A stretch of 64,000 nucleotides of DNA from Inquilinus limosus DSM 16000 (GCF_000423185.1 NZ_AUHM01000022.1:62001-126000), one strand, 5' to 3'. Shown: positions 25,951 to 34,442, numbered from the stretch's first letter. Program-made: numbers and translations. The notes: generated by a model not told the origin, from the sequence alone.

Positions 25951-26853
25951 TTACACCAGCCCCTGGCCTGCATCTGAGCCGTGGCGGCCGCGGCGGCGGC
26001 GCAGCAGCGCGATCAGGCCGAGCGCGGTCAGCACCACCGCCAGCGACACCGCCGTGGTCACGGTGCCGAGGGCGTAGATCTCCGGCGTCGTCACCGTGGT
26101 GGTCAGGCCCTGCAGCTCCAGCGGCAAGGTGTTCTGCTCGCCGATCGCCTGCGACGACCGGGCGATCTCGTCCCAGGACAGGGTGAAGCCGAACAGGCCG
26201 ACGCCGACCACGCTGGCGCCGATGATCGGCAGCACGACGTGCCGGAAGCTCTGCCAGGAGGACGCGCCGAGGTCCCGCGCCGCCTCCTCGTAGCGGCGGT
26301 CGAAGCGGTTGAAGACCGCGAACATGATCAGGAGGCCGAAGGGCATGGTCCAGGTCAGATGCGCGCCGAGGCCGGAGCGGAACAGGCCCATCGCCGTGGT
26401 GAACTCGTCGGTGATCCAGGCGATGTCCCAGCTCTCGCCCAGGGCCTTGATCGCCTCGTCCAGCAGGCGGAACTCGAGCGCGATGCCGAGCGAGACCACG
26501 ATCGACGGCATGATCAGGCTGGCGATCGCGGTGTAGAACAGCGCCGACTGGCCCGGAAAGCGCCGGCGGAAGGCGAGGCCCGCCGAGACCGAGAAGACCA
26601 TGGTCAGCACCATGACCACGAGGCCGAGCTTGAGCGAGCGCCAGAAGGCGGCGCCGATGTCGACCACGCCCATCCCGTCCCACAGCTTGCCGAACCAGAA
26701 GGTCGAGACCCCGTTCATCGGGAAGGTCAGCCCACCCTGCGGCCCCTGGAAGGACAGGACGAAGATGGTCAGCGTCGGGCCGTAGAGGAACAGCACGAAG
26801 AGGGCGAAGACCGCAGCCAGGACGTAGAAGGAGAGAGGACGGCCTTCGCGCAT
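25951..26853 (-). CDS. ABC transporter permease, PotC/YdcV type
   Basis: A 300-residue inner-membrane protein with six hydrophobic segments. The EAA loop is EEAARDLGASSWQSFRHVVLPII (about 190-212). The start overlaps the stop of the upstream permease gene in TGATG (26851-26855), so translation is coupled. It belongs to the polyamine/putrescine-type (PotC) permease family. The C-terminus is a basic tail. Together with the next gene it forms the membrane channel of the importer. Confidence 0.92.
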   Translation of the reverse strand: MREGRPLSFYVLAAVFALFVLFLYGPTLTIFVLSFQGPQGGLTFPMNGVSTFWFGKLWDGMGVVDIGAAFWRSLKLGLVVMVLTMVFSVSAGLAFRRRFPGQSALFYTAIASLIMPSIVVSLGIALEFRLLDEAIKALGESWDIAWITDEFTTAMGLFRSGLGAHLTWTMPFGLLIMFAVFNRFDRRYEEAARDLGASSWQSFRHVVLPIIGASVVGVGLFGFTLSWDEIARSSQAIGEQNTLPLELQGLTTTVTTPEIYALGTVTTAVSLAVVLTALGLIALLRRRRGRHGSDAGQGLV

Positions 26854-27785
26854 CACAGTTCCTTCCGGATGTCGACCAGCCGGGTCAGCGCCACGATGAT
26901 CATGATCACCACCGCCAGCAGGATCACGGCGTTGGCCGCCGCGGCCGGGAACTGCAGGTAGCTGAGCTGGACCTGAATCACCTTGCCGACCGAGGCGATC
27001 TGCTGCCCGCCCATGACGCCGACGGTGACGAAATCGCCCATCACGATGGTGACGACGAAGATCGAGCCGATGACGATGCCCGGCTTGCACAGCGGCACGA
27101 TCACGTTCCGCAGGATCTGCCAGCCGCTGGCGCCGGCGTCGGTCGCGGCCTCGATCAGCGACCGGTCGATGCGCAGCATCGAGTTCAGGATCGGCACGAT
27201 CATGAACACGGTGAACAGGTGGACGAAGGCCAGCACCACCGAGAACTCGGAATAGAGCAGCCCGTCGATCGGCCGGTCGATCAGGCCGAGGCCGAGCAGC
27301 CCTTGGTTGACCAGCCCGTTGCGGCCGAGCAGCGGGATCCAGGAGATCATCCGGATCACGTTCGAGGTCCAGAACGGGATGGTGCAGAGGAGGCAGAGCA
27401 CGATCTGCATCGCCGTGCTGCGCACGTGGAACACCAGGAAATAGGCGATGGTGAAACCGAGGACGAGGGTGATGGCCCAGACCATCGCCCCGATCTTGAG
27501 CGTCGAGAGATAGGTCTTGAAGGTGGTGCACAGCTCCGGCAGCGACGTCAGGCAGCCGTCGAAGGCCTCGACATAGTTGCGCAGCGTGAAATCCGGGACG
27601 ATCGAGTATTCGGTGTAGTCCCAGAAGCTGACCACCACCGTCACCGCCAGCGGCAGCACGAAGAACAGCAGAAACACCAGCATCATCGGTGCCGCCTGCA
27701 GGAACGCCGCCAGCCGGCCGGAGGATGGGGCCCGGGGCGCCGCGGCGGTGTGGGCGGGTGCGTCTTCCGCGGGGATGGCGGTCAT
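26853..27785 (-). CDS. ABC transporter permease, PotB type
   Basis: A 310-residue membrane subunit with a 28-residue polar Ala/Pro N-terminus, then six hydrophobic segments. The conserved TSNVIRMISWIPLLGRNGLVN and the EAA loop EAATDAGASGWQILRNVIVPL are seen. It pairs with the PotC-type permease, overlapping by one base. The upstream gap to the binding-protein gene contains a C-rich repeat. Confidence 0.92.
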   Translation of the reverse strand: MTAIPAEDAPAHTAAAPRAPSSGRLAAFLQAAPMMLVFLLFFVLPLAVTVVVSFWDYTEYSIVPDFTLRNYVEAFDGCLTSLPELCTTFKTYLSTLKIGAMVWAITLVLGFTIAYFLVFHVRSTAMQIVLCLLCTIPFWTSNVIRMISWIPLLGRNGLVNQGLLGLGLIDRPIDGLLYSEFSVVLAFVHLFTVFMIVPILNSMLRIDRSLIEAATDAGASGWQILRNVIVPLCKPGIVIGSIFVVTIVMGDFVTVGVMGGQQIASVGKVIQVQLSYLQFPAAAANAVILLAVVIMIIVALTRLVDIRKEL

Positions 27786-27832
27786 GGTCGGCGGCCCTCG
27801 GCAAGAAGGGGACGGCGGGCACGATAAAATGA

Positions 27833-27997
27833 GTCCCCCCTCCCCTCGCGGGAGGGGGTTAGGGGGAGGGGGGGGGCGAAGCCCCGCGCCGACATTGCCC
27901 TTCGGCGTCGATCAATGGATCCGTGAGAACGATCGGAAGCCGGCTCATGCGGCAAGAACCCCCTCCCCCTACCCCCTCCCGCAAGGTGAGGGGGGAC
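27833..27997. repeat. C-rich palindromic repeat, family B copy 2
   Basis: Two hairpin units built from GTCCCCCCTCCCC / GGGGAGGGGG arms (27833-27878 and 27958-27997), with overall mirrored ends GTCCCCCC / GGGGGGAC. It lies in the 246-bp gap between binding-protein and permease genes of one operon, the same relative position as copy 1 at 4241-4374. Confidence 0.8.
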
Positions 27998-28031
27998 AAG
28001 GAAAAGCACCCGTTGCGAAGCCCTGGCGTCA

Positions 28032-29327
28032 TCACGCGGCGATGAAGCCGTTCCACTTGCGGACCATGTAGTCGTTCTCGTCCATCACCGCGTTCCAGCA
28101 GGCGACGCCGCCCATCCGCTGTTCGTAGGAGCCGCCGTCGCGCACCGCGCCGGCCTTCTCCATCACCGTGCCGTCCGGCGCCTTGATGTCCTTCTCGGCC
28201 GGCTTGCCCTCCATCCAATAGGCCCACTCGTACGGCTCCATATTGGCCTTGGCCGTCTCCAGCACCGCCGAATAGTAGCCCTGGCGGTTGAGATAGGCGC
28301 CGGCCCAGCCGGACAGGAACCAGTTGATGAAGTCGTAGGCGGCGTCGAGCTTCCGGTCCTTCAGTGTCTTCGGCAGGCCGAAGCCCGAGGCCCAGGCGCG
28401 GTAGCCCTCCTTCAGCGGCTGGAAGGTGCAGGCGATGCCCATGGAGCGCACCTTGGTCACGGCCGGCGACCACATCGACTGGATCACCGTCTCGCCCGAG
28501 GCCATCAGGTTCACGCTCTCGTTGAAATCCTGCCAGAAGGCGCGGAACTGGCCGGCCTGCTTGGCCTCGGTCAGCACCTTCATGGTCAGGTCGATCTCCT
28601 CCTTCGTCATGTTGCCCTTGTCGGCATAGGTGTGCAGGCCCATCGCCTCCACCACCATCGCCGCGTCCATGATGCCGATCGACGGAATGTTCAGGATCGA
28701 GGCCTTGCCCTTGAACTCGGGGTTCAGCAGCTCCTTCCAGCTCTCGACCGGGCGGCCGATCAGGTCGGGCCGGATGCCGAGCGTGTCGGCGTTGTAGGTG
28801 GTCGGGATCAGGGTGATCCATTCGGTCGGCTCGGTCGCGAAGGCCTTGCCGTTCTTCTCGGTCAGGTAGAAGACCTTCTTCGGCGCGGTGCCCTGGTCGC
28901 CGATCTTCTTGCCGTTCAGCTCGCCCTTGGTGAAGACCGGCGAGATCTGATCGACATACTTGATCCGCTTCGCGTCCATGCCCTGCAGATTGCCGGAGGG
29001 CAGCAGCTTCTTCAGCGAGAAGTATTCGCTGTCGACCAGGTCGAAGGAGTTCGGCTGGGTGACGATGCGCTTGGTCACCTCGTCGGTCGTGACCGGCACG
29101 TATTCGATGGTGATGCCGAGGTCCTCCTTCGCCTTCCGGGCGATGTCGGCGCTCTGGTTCACCGCGGTGCCGAGATAGCGCAGCGTCACAGGCTCGGCCG
29201 CGATGATCGCCGGAAAGCCGGTGATCGCGCGGCTGCCGACCAGGGCCCCGGCCGTCGCCGCCGTGGTCTTCAGCAGGGTGCGGCGGGAGAGGCCGCGCGG
29301 GGTCTTGGTGTTCGTGGTATCCGCCAT
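28032..29327 (-). CDS. ABC transporter substrate-binding protein, polyamine type, Tat-exported
   Basis: A 431-residue periplasmic receptor. The N-terminus holds a twin-arginine signal (SRRTLLKT, Arg15-Arg16, then AATAGALVGS), so it should be exported folded. The mature part shows PotD-like segments (FDLVDSEYFSLKKLLPSGNLQ, IPTTYNADTLGIRPD, FINWFLSG). The ATG at 29325-29327 has GGAGG upstream. It lies 11 nt after the ATPase gene, in an operon with two Pot-type permeases. Ligand unknown; the linked racemase makes a hydantoin or amino acid derivative as likely as a polyamine. Confidence 0.92.
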   Translation of the reverse strand: MADTTNTKTPRGLSRRTLLKTTAATAGALVGSRAITGFPAIIAAEPVTLRYLGTAVNQSADIARKAKEDLGITIEYVPVTTDEVTKRIVTQPNSFDLVDSEYFSLKKLLPSGNLQGMDAKRIKYVDQISPVFTKGELNGKKIGDQGTAPKKVFYLTEKNGKAFATEPTEWITLIPTTYNADTLGIRPDLIGRPVESWKELLNPEFKGKASILNIPSIGIMDAAMVVEAMGLHTYADKGNMTKEEIDLTMKVLTEAKQAGQFRAFWQDFNESVNLMASGETVIQSMWSPAVTKVRSMGIACTFQPLKEGYRAWASGFGLPKTLKDRKLDAAYDFINWFLSGWAGAYLNRQGYYSAVLETAKANMEPYEWAYWMEGKPAEKDIKAPDGTVMEKAGAVRDGGSYEQRMGGVACWNAVMDENDYMVRKWNGFIAA

Positions 29328-29338
29328 GGTGAGCCTCC

Positions 29339-30364
29339 TTAGGGTTGGGGGCGATGGTCGCCGCGCCCCGCGGCGTCGAGGGGATGGATGTCCCGGTCGG
29401 CCCAGGCGACGGCGACGCGGTCGCCCGGCGCCACCGGGTCGGCGAAGAATTCGGCCTCGGGCAGCCAGGCCAGCATGTCGGGCGCCAGGTCGCAGGCGAA
29501 GGCGACATGGACGGTGGCGCCCTGGTACTCGACCCCCTGCACCACCGCCTCGACCTGGCCGGGCGGCAGGCCGGAGCCGTTCAGCCGCGAGAGCCGCAGC
29601 CGGTCGGCGCGCAGCGTCGCCAGGCGGCCGCCGAGGGTCACGACGTTGTGGCCGCCGATGAAGCGGGCGACGAATTCGGTGGCCGGCCGGGCGAACAGAT
29701 CCTGCGGCGGGCCGGCCTGCTCGATCCGGCCGCCCTGCATCACCACCGCCAGGTCGGCCAGAGCCATCGCCTCCTCCTGGCTGTGGGTGACATGGATGAA
29801 GCTGATGCCGAGCTCCGCCTGCAGCCGCTTCAGCTCCGCCCGCATCCGGACCCGGAGGAAGGGGTCGAGGGCCGAGAGCGGCTCGTCCAGCAGCAGGATC
29901 TGCGGCTGGGTGATCAGCGCCCGGGCCAGCGCCACGCGCTGCTGCTGCCCGCCCGACAGCTGCGCCGGCAGCCGCCCGCCATAGGTCTCCATCGCGACCA
30001 GGGCCAGCAGCTCCGCCGCCTTGGCCCGGCGCTCCGCCTTCGCCACGCCGCGCATCTTCAGGCTGAAGGCGACGTTGTCGACGACCGAGAGATGCGGGAA
30101 CAGGGCGTAGGACTGGAACATCATCGCCGTGCCGCGCCGGGCCGGCGGACGGTCGGTGACGTTGGCGGCACCAAGGATGATGTCGCCGTCCGACACCGCC
30201 TCGTGCCCCGCGACCATGCGCAGGGTCGAGGTCTTGCCGCAGCCCGACGGGCCCAGCAGGCAGCAATAGGTGCCGGCCGGGATCCTCAGGTCGATCGCGT
30301 CGACGGCGGTGGTGCCGCCGTAGCGCTTGGTCACCTTCACCAGTTCGAGATCTGCGCCGCGCAT
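29339..30364 (-). CDS. ABC transporter ATP-binding protein, PotA type
   Basis: A 341-residue ATPase with Walker A GPSGCGKT (38-45), Q-loop FQSYALFPH, signature LSGGQQQR, Walker B ILLLDEPLSALD and H-loop THSQ. A C-terminal TOBE-type domain (about 245-330) is typical of Pot/Fbp/Mal ATPases. It is first in the operon (ATPase, receptor, permease, permease, then racemase). The shared promoter region with the GntR gene lies just upstream. Confidence 0.94.
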   Translation of the reverse strand: MRGADLELVKVTKRYGGTTAVDAIDLRIPAGTYCCLLGPSGCGKTSTLRMVAGHEAVSDGDIILGAANVTDRPPARRGTAMMFQSYALFPHLSVVDNVAFSLKMRGVAKAERRAKAAELLALVAMETYGGRLPAQLSGGQQQRVALARALITQPQILLLDEPLSALDPFLRVRMRAELKRLQAELGISFIHVTHSQEEAMALADLAVVMQGGRIEQAGPPQDLFARPATEFVARFIGGHNVVTLGGRLATLRADRLRLSRLNGSGLPPGQVEAVVQGVEYQGATVHVAFACDLAPDMLAWLPEAEFFADPVAPGDRVAVAWADRDIHPLDAAGRGDHRPQP

Positions 30365-30496
30365 CCGCTCTCCCTTTCGGGACAGCGAATGTGCAAGCGC
30401 CGTGCCAAGCGCCGGACGGCGGGACTCTCCCGCCCGGGCACCGCATCGCGGATCGATCGTCGCCTAAGCTTTGGGCAGATGCATACAGATAGACCT

Positions 30497-30514
30497 AGGA
30501 TTGTGCACAATCCT
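30497..30514. promoter_or_regulatory. Perfect 18-bp palindrome, likely GntR operator
   Basis: AGGATTGTGCACAATCCT is perfectly symmetric and lies in the 244-bp gap between the ABC operon (minus) and the GntR gene (plus). A related half-site (GATTGT on the minus strand) recurs at 30529-30534. GntR/FCD proteins bind short symmetric sites of this kind in their own promoter. The site probably controls both directions; TACAAT at 30528-30533 could be a -10 for the regulator gene. Confidence 0.65.
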
Positions 30515-30608
30515 TGCCATACAAGAATACAATCTTGAGCCGCACCGGCCTGCGTGGGATGGTGGGCCGGGACGAGTCGCGGATGCGCCTCGTCGCCGGA
30601 GCGGAACA

Positions 30609-31334
30609 ATGGACACGATCGAGACCGTCGGCACCCTGGCCGGAACCCGCGACCTCCCCGACCGCGGCGCGCGGGCGACCGCCATCTACCGCTCGATCCT
30701 CGACGCGATCGTCGAGCATCGGCTGCCGCCGCGCACCAAGCTGTCGGAAGACGAGATCGGCTCGGCCTTCGGCGTCAGCCGCACCATCGTCCGCTCCGCC
30801 CTGCAGGCGCTGGCGCATCAGCACATGGTGGTGATCGAGAAGAACCGCGGCGCCTTCGTCGCGGCGCCCTCGGTCGAAGAGGCGCGCGAGGTGTTCGAGG
30901 CCCGGCGCACGCTGGAGGCCACGATCGCCCGCCGTGCCGCCGAGCGCACCGTGCCGGCCGATATCGCGCGGCTGCAGCGGCACCTGGCCGAGGAGGCGGA
31001 GGCGCTGCGCCGGGGCGACCGGCCGCGCGCCATCCAGCTCTCCGGCCTGTTCCATCTCGGCATCGCCGAGATCGCCCGGCAGCGGGTGATGGAGCGGTTC
31101 CTGCGCGAGCTGGTGTCGCGCGCCTCGCTGGTCATCGCGCTCTACGGCCGCAGCGGCGCTTCGGCCTGCGGTCATGCCGAGCATGAGGCGATCCTGCAGG
31201 CCCTGGCCCGGCACGAGCCCGACCGCGCCGGCGCCGCCATGCTGGCCCATCTGACCCATATCGAGCAGGACCTCGACCTCAGCCCGGCCGAGGCCGGGCC
31301 GGTCGATCTGGCCGCGGTGCTGCGGGGACGATAG
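30609..31334 (+). CDS. GntR family transcriptional regulator, FCD type
   Basis: A 241-residue repressor-type regulator. The winged helix covers about residues 22-90, with the recognition helix in DEIGSAFGVSRTIVRSALQAL. The all-helical effector domain follows (FEARRTLEATIARRAAE, then FHLGIAEIARQ and HAEHEAILQALARHE, giving the metal-binding Asp/His pattern of FCD domains, though the first Asp position is uncertain). The ATG at 30609 follows a CGGAGCGG. It is divergent from the ABC-racemase operon and probably regulates it through the palindrome at 30497-30514. Confidence 0.9.
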   Translation: MDTIETVGTLAGTRDLPDRGARATAIYRSILDAIVEHRLPPRTKLSEDEIGSAFGVSRTIVRSALQALAHQHMVVIEKNRGAFVAAPSVEEAREVFEARRTLEATIARRAAERTVPADIARLQRHLAEEAEALRRGDRPRAIQLSGLFHLGIAEIARQRVMERFLRELVSRASLVIALYGRSGASACGHAEHEAILQALARHEPDRAGAAMLAHLTHIEQDLDLSPAEAGPVDLAAVLRGR

Positions 31335-31367
31335 GGGCGGCGCCGGTTCAGAGGATCGGCCAGTATT

Positions 31368-31498
31368 CCCCCTCACCCGAAATCGCTGACGCGATTTCGA
31401 CCTCTCCCCAAGGAGAGGTGTGGCGGTCGCGACCCACACTCCCCTCTCCTCGGGGAGAGGGAGGGGCCCGTTGCGTCAGCAACGGGAGGGTGAGGGGG
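31368..31498. repeat. Multi-hairpin repeat, family C
   Basis: Outer arms CCCCCTCACCC / GGGTGAGGGGG enclose four small hairpins: GAAATCGC/GCGATTTC, a CCTCTCC/GGAGAGG pair, CCCTCTCC/GGAGAGGG and CCCGTTGC/GCAACGGG. It lies between the convergent GntR and hypothetical genes, filling the gap and likely ending both transcripts. Confidence 0.85.
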
Positions 31499-31510
31499 AT
31501 GGAGCCGCTT

Positions 31511-32119
31511 TCACTCCAGCGAGATCATCGCGGCCCGACGGCTGGTGACCTCGCCCCTCGCCCTCGCCTCGGCGGCCGCCCTGGCGCGCCTGTGGCCGCT
31601 GTGCATCTCCAGGAGATCGGCGATCCAGCCGCCCGGACGGAAGGCCTCGACCGTCGTCGGCTGCCAGTCGTCATAGGCGGCGCCCGCCTTGTTCACCATC
31701 GAGACGCCGAACACCGTCTCTCCGGCCGTCGACAGATAGGCCTCGCCGTGGCTGTCCCCGTGCTCGTCCGGATGCAGCGACCGCTCCTTGAAGGTGATGG
31801 CGTAGTGCCGGCCGCGATAGGCGAAGGTGACGGCGAAATCCTTCATGTGATCCGTGACCAGGTCGAGATCGGCGTATTCCGACGGAACCGGCTTGGCGTG
31901 GCACGACCAGGCGGCGAAGCGGCGGACGTCCCACACGATCGCGCACAGCGCCGCGCCGATGCCGCTGCCTTCCATGAACCGCTGCGCCTCGGCGACCTTG
32001 GCCCTGGCCTCCGCGGTGCACGCCAGGCAATTGTCGCTCTCCTCCTGCTCGAGCCGGCGGGCCTTCTCCCGGAACTCGTCGACCAGGGACCGCCACTTCT
32101 CCAGATGGGCGTTTCCCAT
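31511..32119 (-). CDS. Hypothetical protein, 202 residues
   Basis: Not recognised. AGGAGG precedes the ATG by about 7 nt, so translation is credible. The first 50 residues look like a coiled helix with charged repeats (EKWRSLVDEFREKARRLEQEE). Two cysteines follow close together (DNCLACTAE), then a mixed region and a basic C-terminus (GHRRARAAAEARARGE). No signal peptide or membrane helix. The divergent gap to dinB (137 bp) holds the SOS box. It could therefore be affected by LexA, but its own start lies about 110 bp from the box. Confidence 0.6.
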   Translation of the reverse strand: MGNAHLEKWRSLVDEFREKARRLEQEESDNCLACTAEARAKVAEAQRFMEGSGIGAALCAIVWDVRRFAAWSCHAKPVPSEYADLDLVTDHMKDFAVTFAYRGRHYAITFKERSLHPDEHGDSHGEAYLSTAGETVFGVSMVNKAGAAYDDWQPTTVEAFRPGGWIADLLEMHSGHRRARAAAEARARGEVTSRRAAMISLE

Positions 32120-32208
32120 CGCAGCCTCCTCCTCGGCCACATGACGGAATGGTGCGCCGTTTTCGCGGGAATGCAAGGGGTTGGACACCATCCTCCAGGC
32201 TGGCGGCT

Positions 32209-32241
32209 TGACAATTCCCGGCAAATGTTCTCTTTTTGTTC
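32209..32241 (+). promoter_or_regulatory. dinB promoter with LexA (SOS) box
   Basis: TTGACA at 32209-32214 is a consensus -35. The direct repeat GTTC-N7-GTTC at 32227-32241 is the alphaproteobacterial LexA operator and covers the expected -10 and start area, so LexA binding should block dinB transcription until DNA damage. The dinB ATG lies 15 bp further on. Confidence 0.85.
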
Positions 32242-32256
32242 GAGCCTGTGCGCGAC

Positions 32257-33513
32257 ATGACCGGGGCGGAGATGACGGCCACCATCCTCCACGCGGATCT
32301 GGACGCCTTCTATGCCTCGGTCGAGCAGCTGCTCGACCCTTCCCTGCGCGGCAGGCCGGTCGCGGTCGGCGGCGGGGTGGTGCTGGCCGCCTCCTATGAG
32401 GCCAAGGCCTTCGGCGTCCGCAGCGGCATGCCGGGGCGGAAGGCGCGCGAGCTGTGCCCGCAGCTGGTCTTCGTTCCCGGCCATTTCCGCGACTACCAGC
32501 GGCTGGGCGACGCGGCAATCAAGGTGCTCGGCGACTTCACGCCGGTGGTGGAGCGCATCTCCATCGACGAGGCCTTCGCCGACGTCGCCGGCTGCACTCA
32601 TCTGTTCGGTCCGCCGGCCGAAATCGCGAGGGCGGTCCGCCGCCGGGTGCGGGACGAGCTCGGCCTGCCGATCTCGATCGGCGTCGCCCGCACCAAGCAC
32701 CTGGCGAAGATCGCGTCGCAGGTGGCCAAGCCGGACGGGCTGGTGGTGGTCGCCCCGGACACGGAGCTGGCCTTCCTGCACGACCTGCCGGTCGAGCTGA
32801 TGTGGGGTGTCGGCCCGGTCACCCGGGCGCGGCTGGCCGACAGCGGCGTGCACACGATCGGGCAGCTGGCGGAGATGCCGGGCTGGTCGCTGGAACGGCT
32901 GCTCGGCCGTGCGGCCGGCGGGAAATTGGCGGCCCTGGCCTGGAACCGCGATCCGCGGGAAATCGAGACGCGGCGGCGGTCGCGCTCGGCCGGGGCGCAA
33001 TCCGCGCTCGGCCGGAAGCCCGCCGAGGAACGGGTGTTCGTGCCGACCCTGCGCCATCTCGCCGACCGGGTCGCCACGCGGCTGCGGGCCAAGTCCCGCC
33101 CCGGCCGGACGGTGACGGTCCGCGTCCGCTTCGCCGATCTGCGGTCTGTCACCCGCTCGGTCACCCTCGACGCGCCGATCGCGGCGACCGCGACCCTGGC
33201 CGAGGTCGCCGAGGAGCTGGTGCGCGGGGTGTTGGCGCAGCATCCGGAGGAGAGGACGATCTCGCTGCTCGGAATCTCGGTCTCGCATCTCGAAGACCGG
33301 CCGCAACTGCAGCTCGAGCTTCCGCTCGGCCTCGCCGACGAGCGGCGCCGGCCCGGCACCCGGAAGGGCATGGCGCGCTGGCAGGCCGACCGCGCCATCG
33401 ACGCGATCCGCGACCGGTTCGGCTGGCAGGCGGTCGGCTACGGGTCGGTCGTGTTCGGGCCCTCCCGCTCCGTCCCCGACGCGTTCCGGGAGCTCGCCGA
33501 GAAGGATCTGTGA
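32257..33513 (+). CDS. dinB: DNA polymerase IV (Y family)
   Basis: Low-fidelity translesion polymerase acting at stalled forks in the SOS response. The 418-residue protein has catalytic Asp14 (ILHADLDAF), Asp104-Glu105 (SIDEAF), the RKARELCP finger segment, a GVGPVTRARL helix-hairpin-helix and a little-finger domain (about 240-350). A C-terminal extension of about 65 residues (RRRPGTRKGMARWQADRAID...) follows. No clear clamp-binding motif at the very end (last residues LAEKDL), although QLELPLG at about 350 fits the QxxLxxL/F-like clamp motif. Alternative start at 32272. Confidence 0.94.
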   Translation: MTGAEMTATILHADLDAFYASVEQLLDPSLRGRPVAVGGGVVLAASYEAKAFGVRSGMPGRKARELCPQLVFVPGHFRDYQRLGDAAIKVLGDFTPVVERISIDEAFADVAGCTHLFGPPAEIARAVRRRVRDELGLPISIGVARTKHLAKIASQVAKPDGLVVVAPDTELAFLHDLPVELMWGVGPVTRARLADSGVHTIGQLAEMPGWSLERLLGRAAGGKLAALAWNRDPREIETRRRSRSAGAQSALGRKPAEERVFVPTLRHLADRVATRLRAKSRPGRTVTVRVRFADLRSVTRSVTLDAPIAATATLAEVAEELVRGVLAQHPEERTISLLGISVSHLEDRPQLQLELPLGLADERRRPGTRKGMARWQADRAIDAIRDRFGWQAVGYGSVVFGPSRSVPDAFRELAEKDL

Positions 33514-33516
33514 CCG

Positions 33517-34008
33517 TCACTGGAGGGCGCGGATCCGCCGGTCCGCTTCGGCCGCGAGCGGATGGTTCGGATAGGTCCTGGCGAAAGCGCGATAGGCCTC
33601 GGCCGCGCCGACACGGCGGGCGGCATCGAACGCCGCGTAGATCGCCGCGTCCGGATCATGGGCGAGCGGCCGCTCGTCCGGCGCGGTCCGGCCCTCCAGA
33701 CGGCGCCACGCCTCCCCCGCCAGGGCGTGCTCCGGGTGGCGCGCGATGAAGCGGATCAGCGCCGCGCTCGAGCCGTCCTCGACGGCGCCACGGAATTCCT
33801 GGGCGATCACCGCCTCCTCGTCCGGCGGTCGCCCCATCTCTGCCTGTGACATCCGCCATTCCTCCCGGATCCGCTGGACGCCGTCACCGGCGATGACGTC
33901 CTCCGCCCGAAGCAACGCAACGAGCAGAAGGGGCCATACGAGGCCGGCGGATCCCCGCCCCCTGGCCTTCCGCCCCCTGCTGGCGCATGCCGTCGCGATG
34001 CCGGCCAT
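33517..34008 (-). CDS. Hypothetical exported protein with helical repeat
   Basis: A 163-residue protein of unknown function. The N-terminus has a basic region followed by a hydrophobic stretch (GLVWPLLLVALL), fitting a signal peptide with a long n-region or a membrane anchor. Two similar helical units follow (ALIRFIARHPEHALAGEAWRRL and AYRAFARTYPNHPLAAEADRRI), a tetratricopeptide-like motif found in periplasmic assembly proteins. GGAG lies 6 nt before the chosen ATG (34006-34008); a 20-residue longer frame is possible. Convergent with dinB, only 3 nt apart. Confidence 0.65.
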   Translation of the reverse strand: MAGIATACASRGRKARGRGSAGLVWPLLLVALLRAEDVIAGDGVQRIREEWRMSQAEMGRPPDEEAVIAQEFRGAVEDGSSAALIRFIARHPEHALAGEAWRRLEGRTAPDERPLAHDPDAAIYAAFDAARRVGAAEAYRAFARTYPNHPLAAEADRRIRALQ

Positions 34009-34187
34009 TCGAGCTCCGCCGGGACAACAGAAACGCATAAGTTTCCGATTCACATATAAGCAACTCATAACGATTCTCAGAAGTCTATACCCATCGCCAT
34101 ACCTCTTCAGTCTATATATTGGGCTACTCTATATAGTCGTACAATAGGGCACTTTTTAACCACATTTTTAAATCTTCAGACATCACA

Positions 34188-34216
34188 TTGACATTATCAA
34201 CAATTAAAACTATGAT
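34188..34216 (+). promoter_or_regulatory. Near-consensus sigma-70-type promoter of the metalloprotease gene
   Basis: TTGACA (34188-34193), 17-bp spacer, TATGAT (34211-34216): eleven of twelve consensus bases with ideal spacing. Transcription would begin near 34223, giving a leader of about 240 nt before the ATG at 34465. Confidence 0.7.
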
Positions 34217-34409
34217 CTAAGAGTAGGAAAATATCGTTTCCTTTGGGATGCTCTGAAATGTAATCAGATCAAAACATCGTCTCTCTCTATATAAGTCAGG
34301 ATTGCGACATATTCGCAACCAGATCCCATGCCATGATCAGTGCTGGCTCGAATTGCTGCACATGACGACGCGACCTTTTGCGTCCGAACGACCCAACAAC
34401 TGACAACAA

Positions 34410-34442
34410 GTTGCGGATCTTAACTCAAAGGTTGCGGTTCTT
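34410..34442 (+). repeat. Direct repeat 21 bp apart in the metalloprotease leader
   Basis: GTTGCGGATCTT (34410-34421) and GTTGCGGTTCTT (34431-34442) match at 11 of 12 positions and start 21 bp apart, two helical turns. They are just upstream of the ribosome binding site and could bind a regulator on DNA or RNA. Confidence 0.4.
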
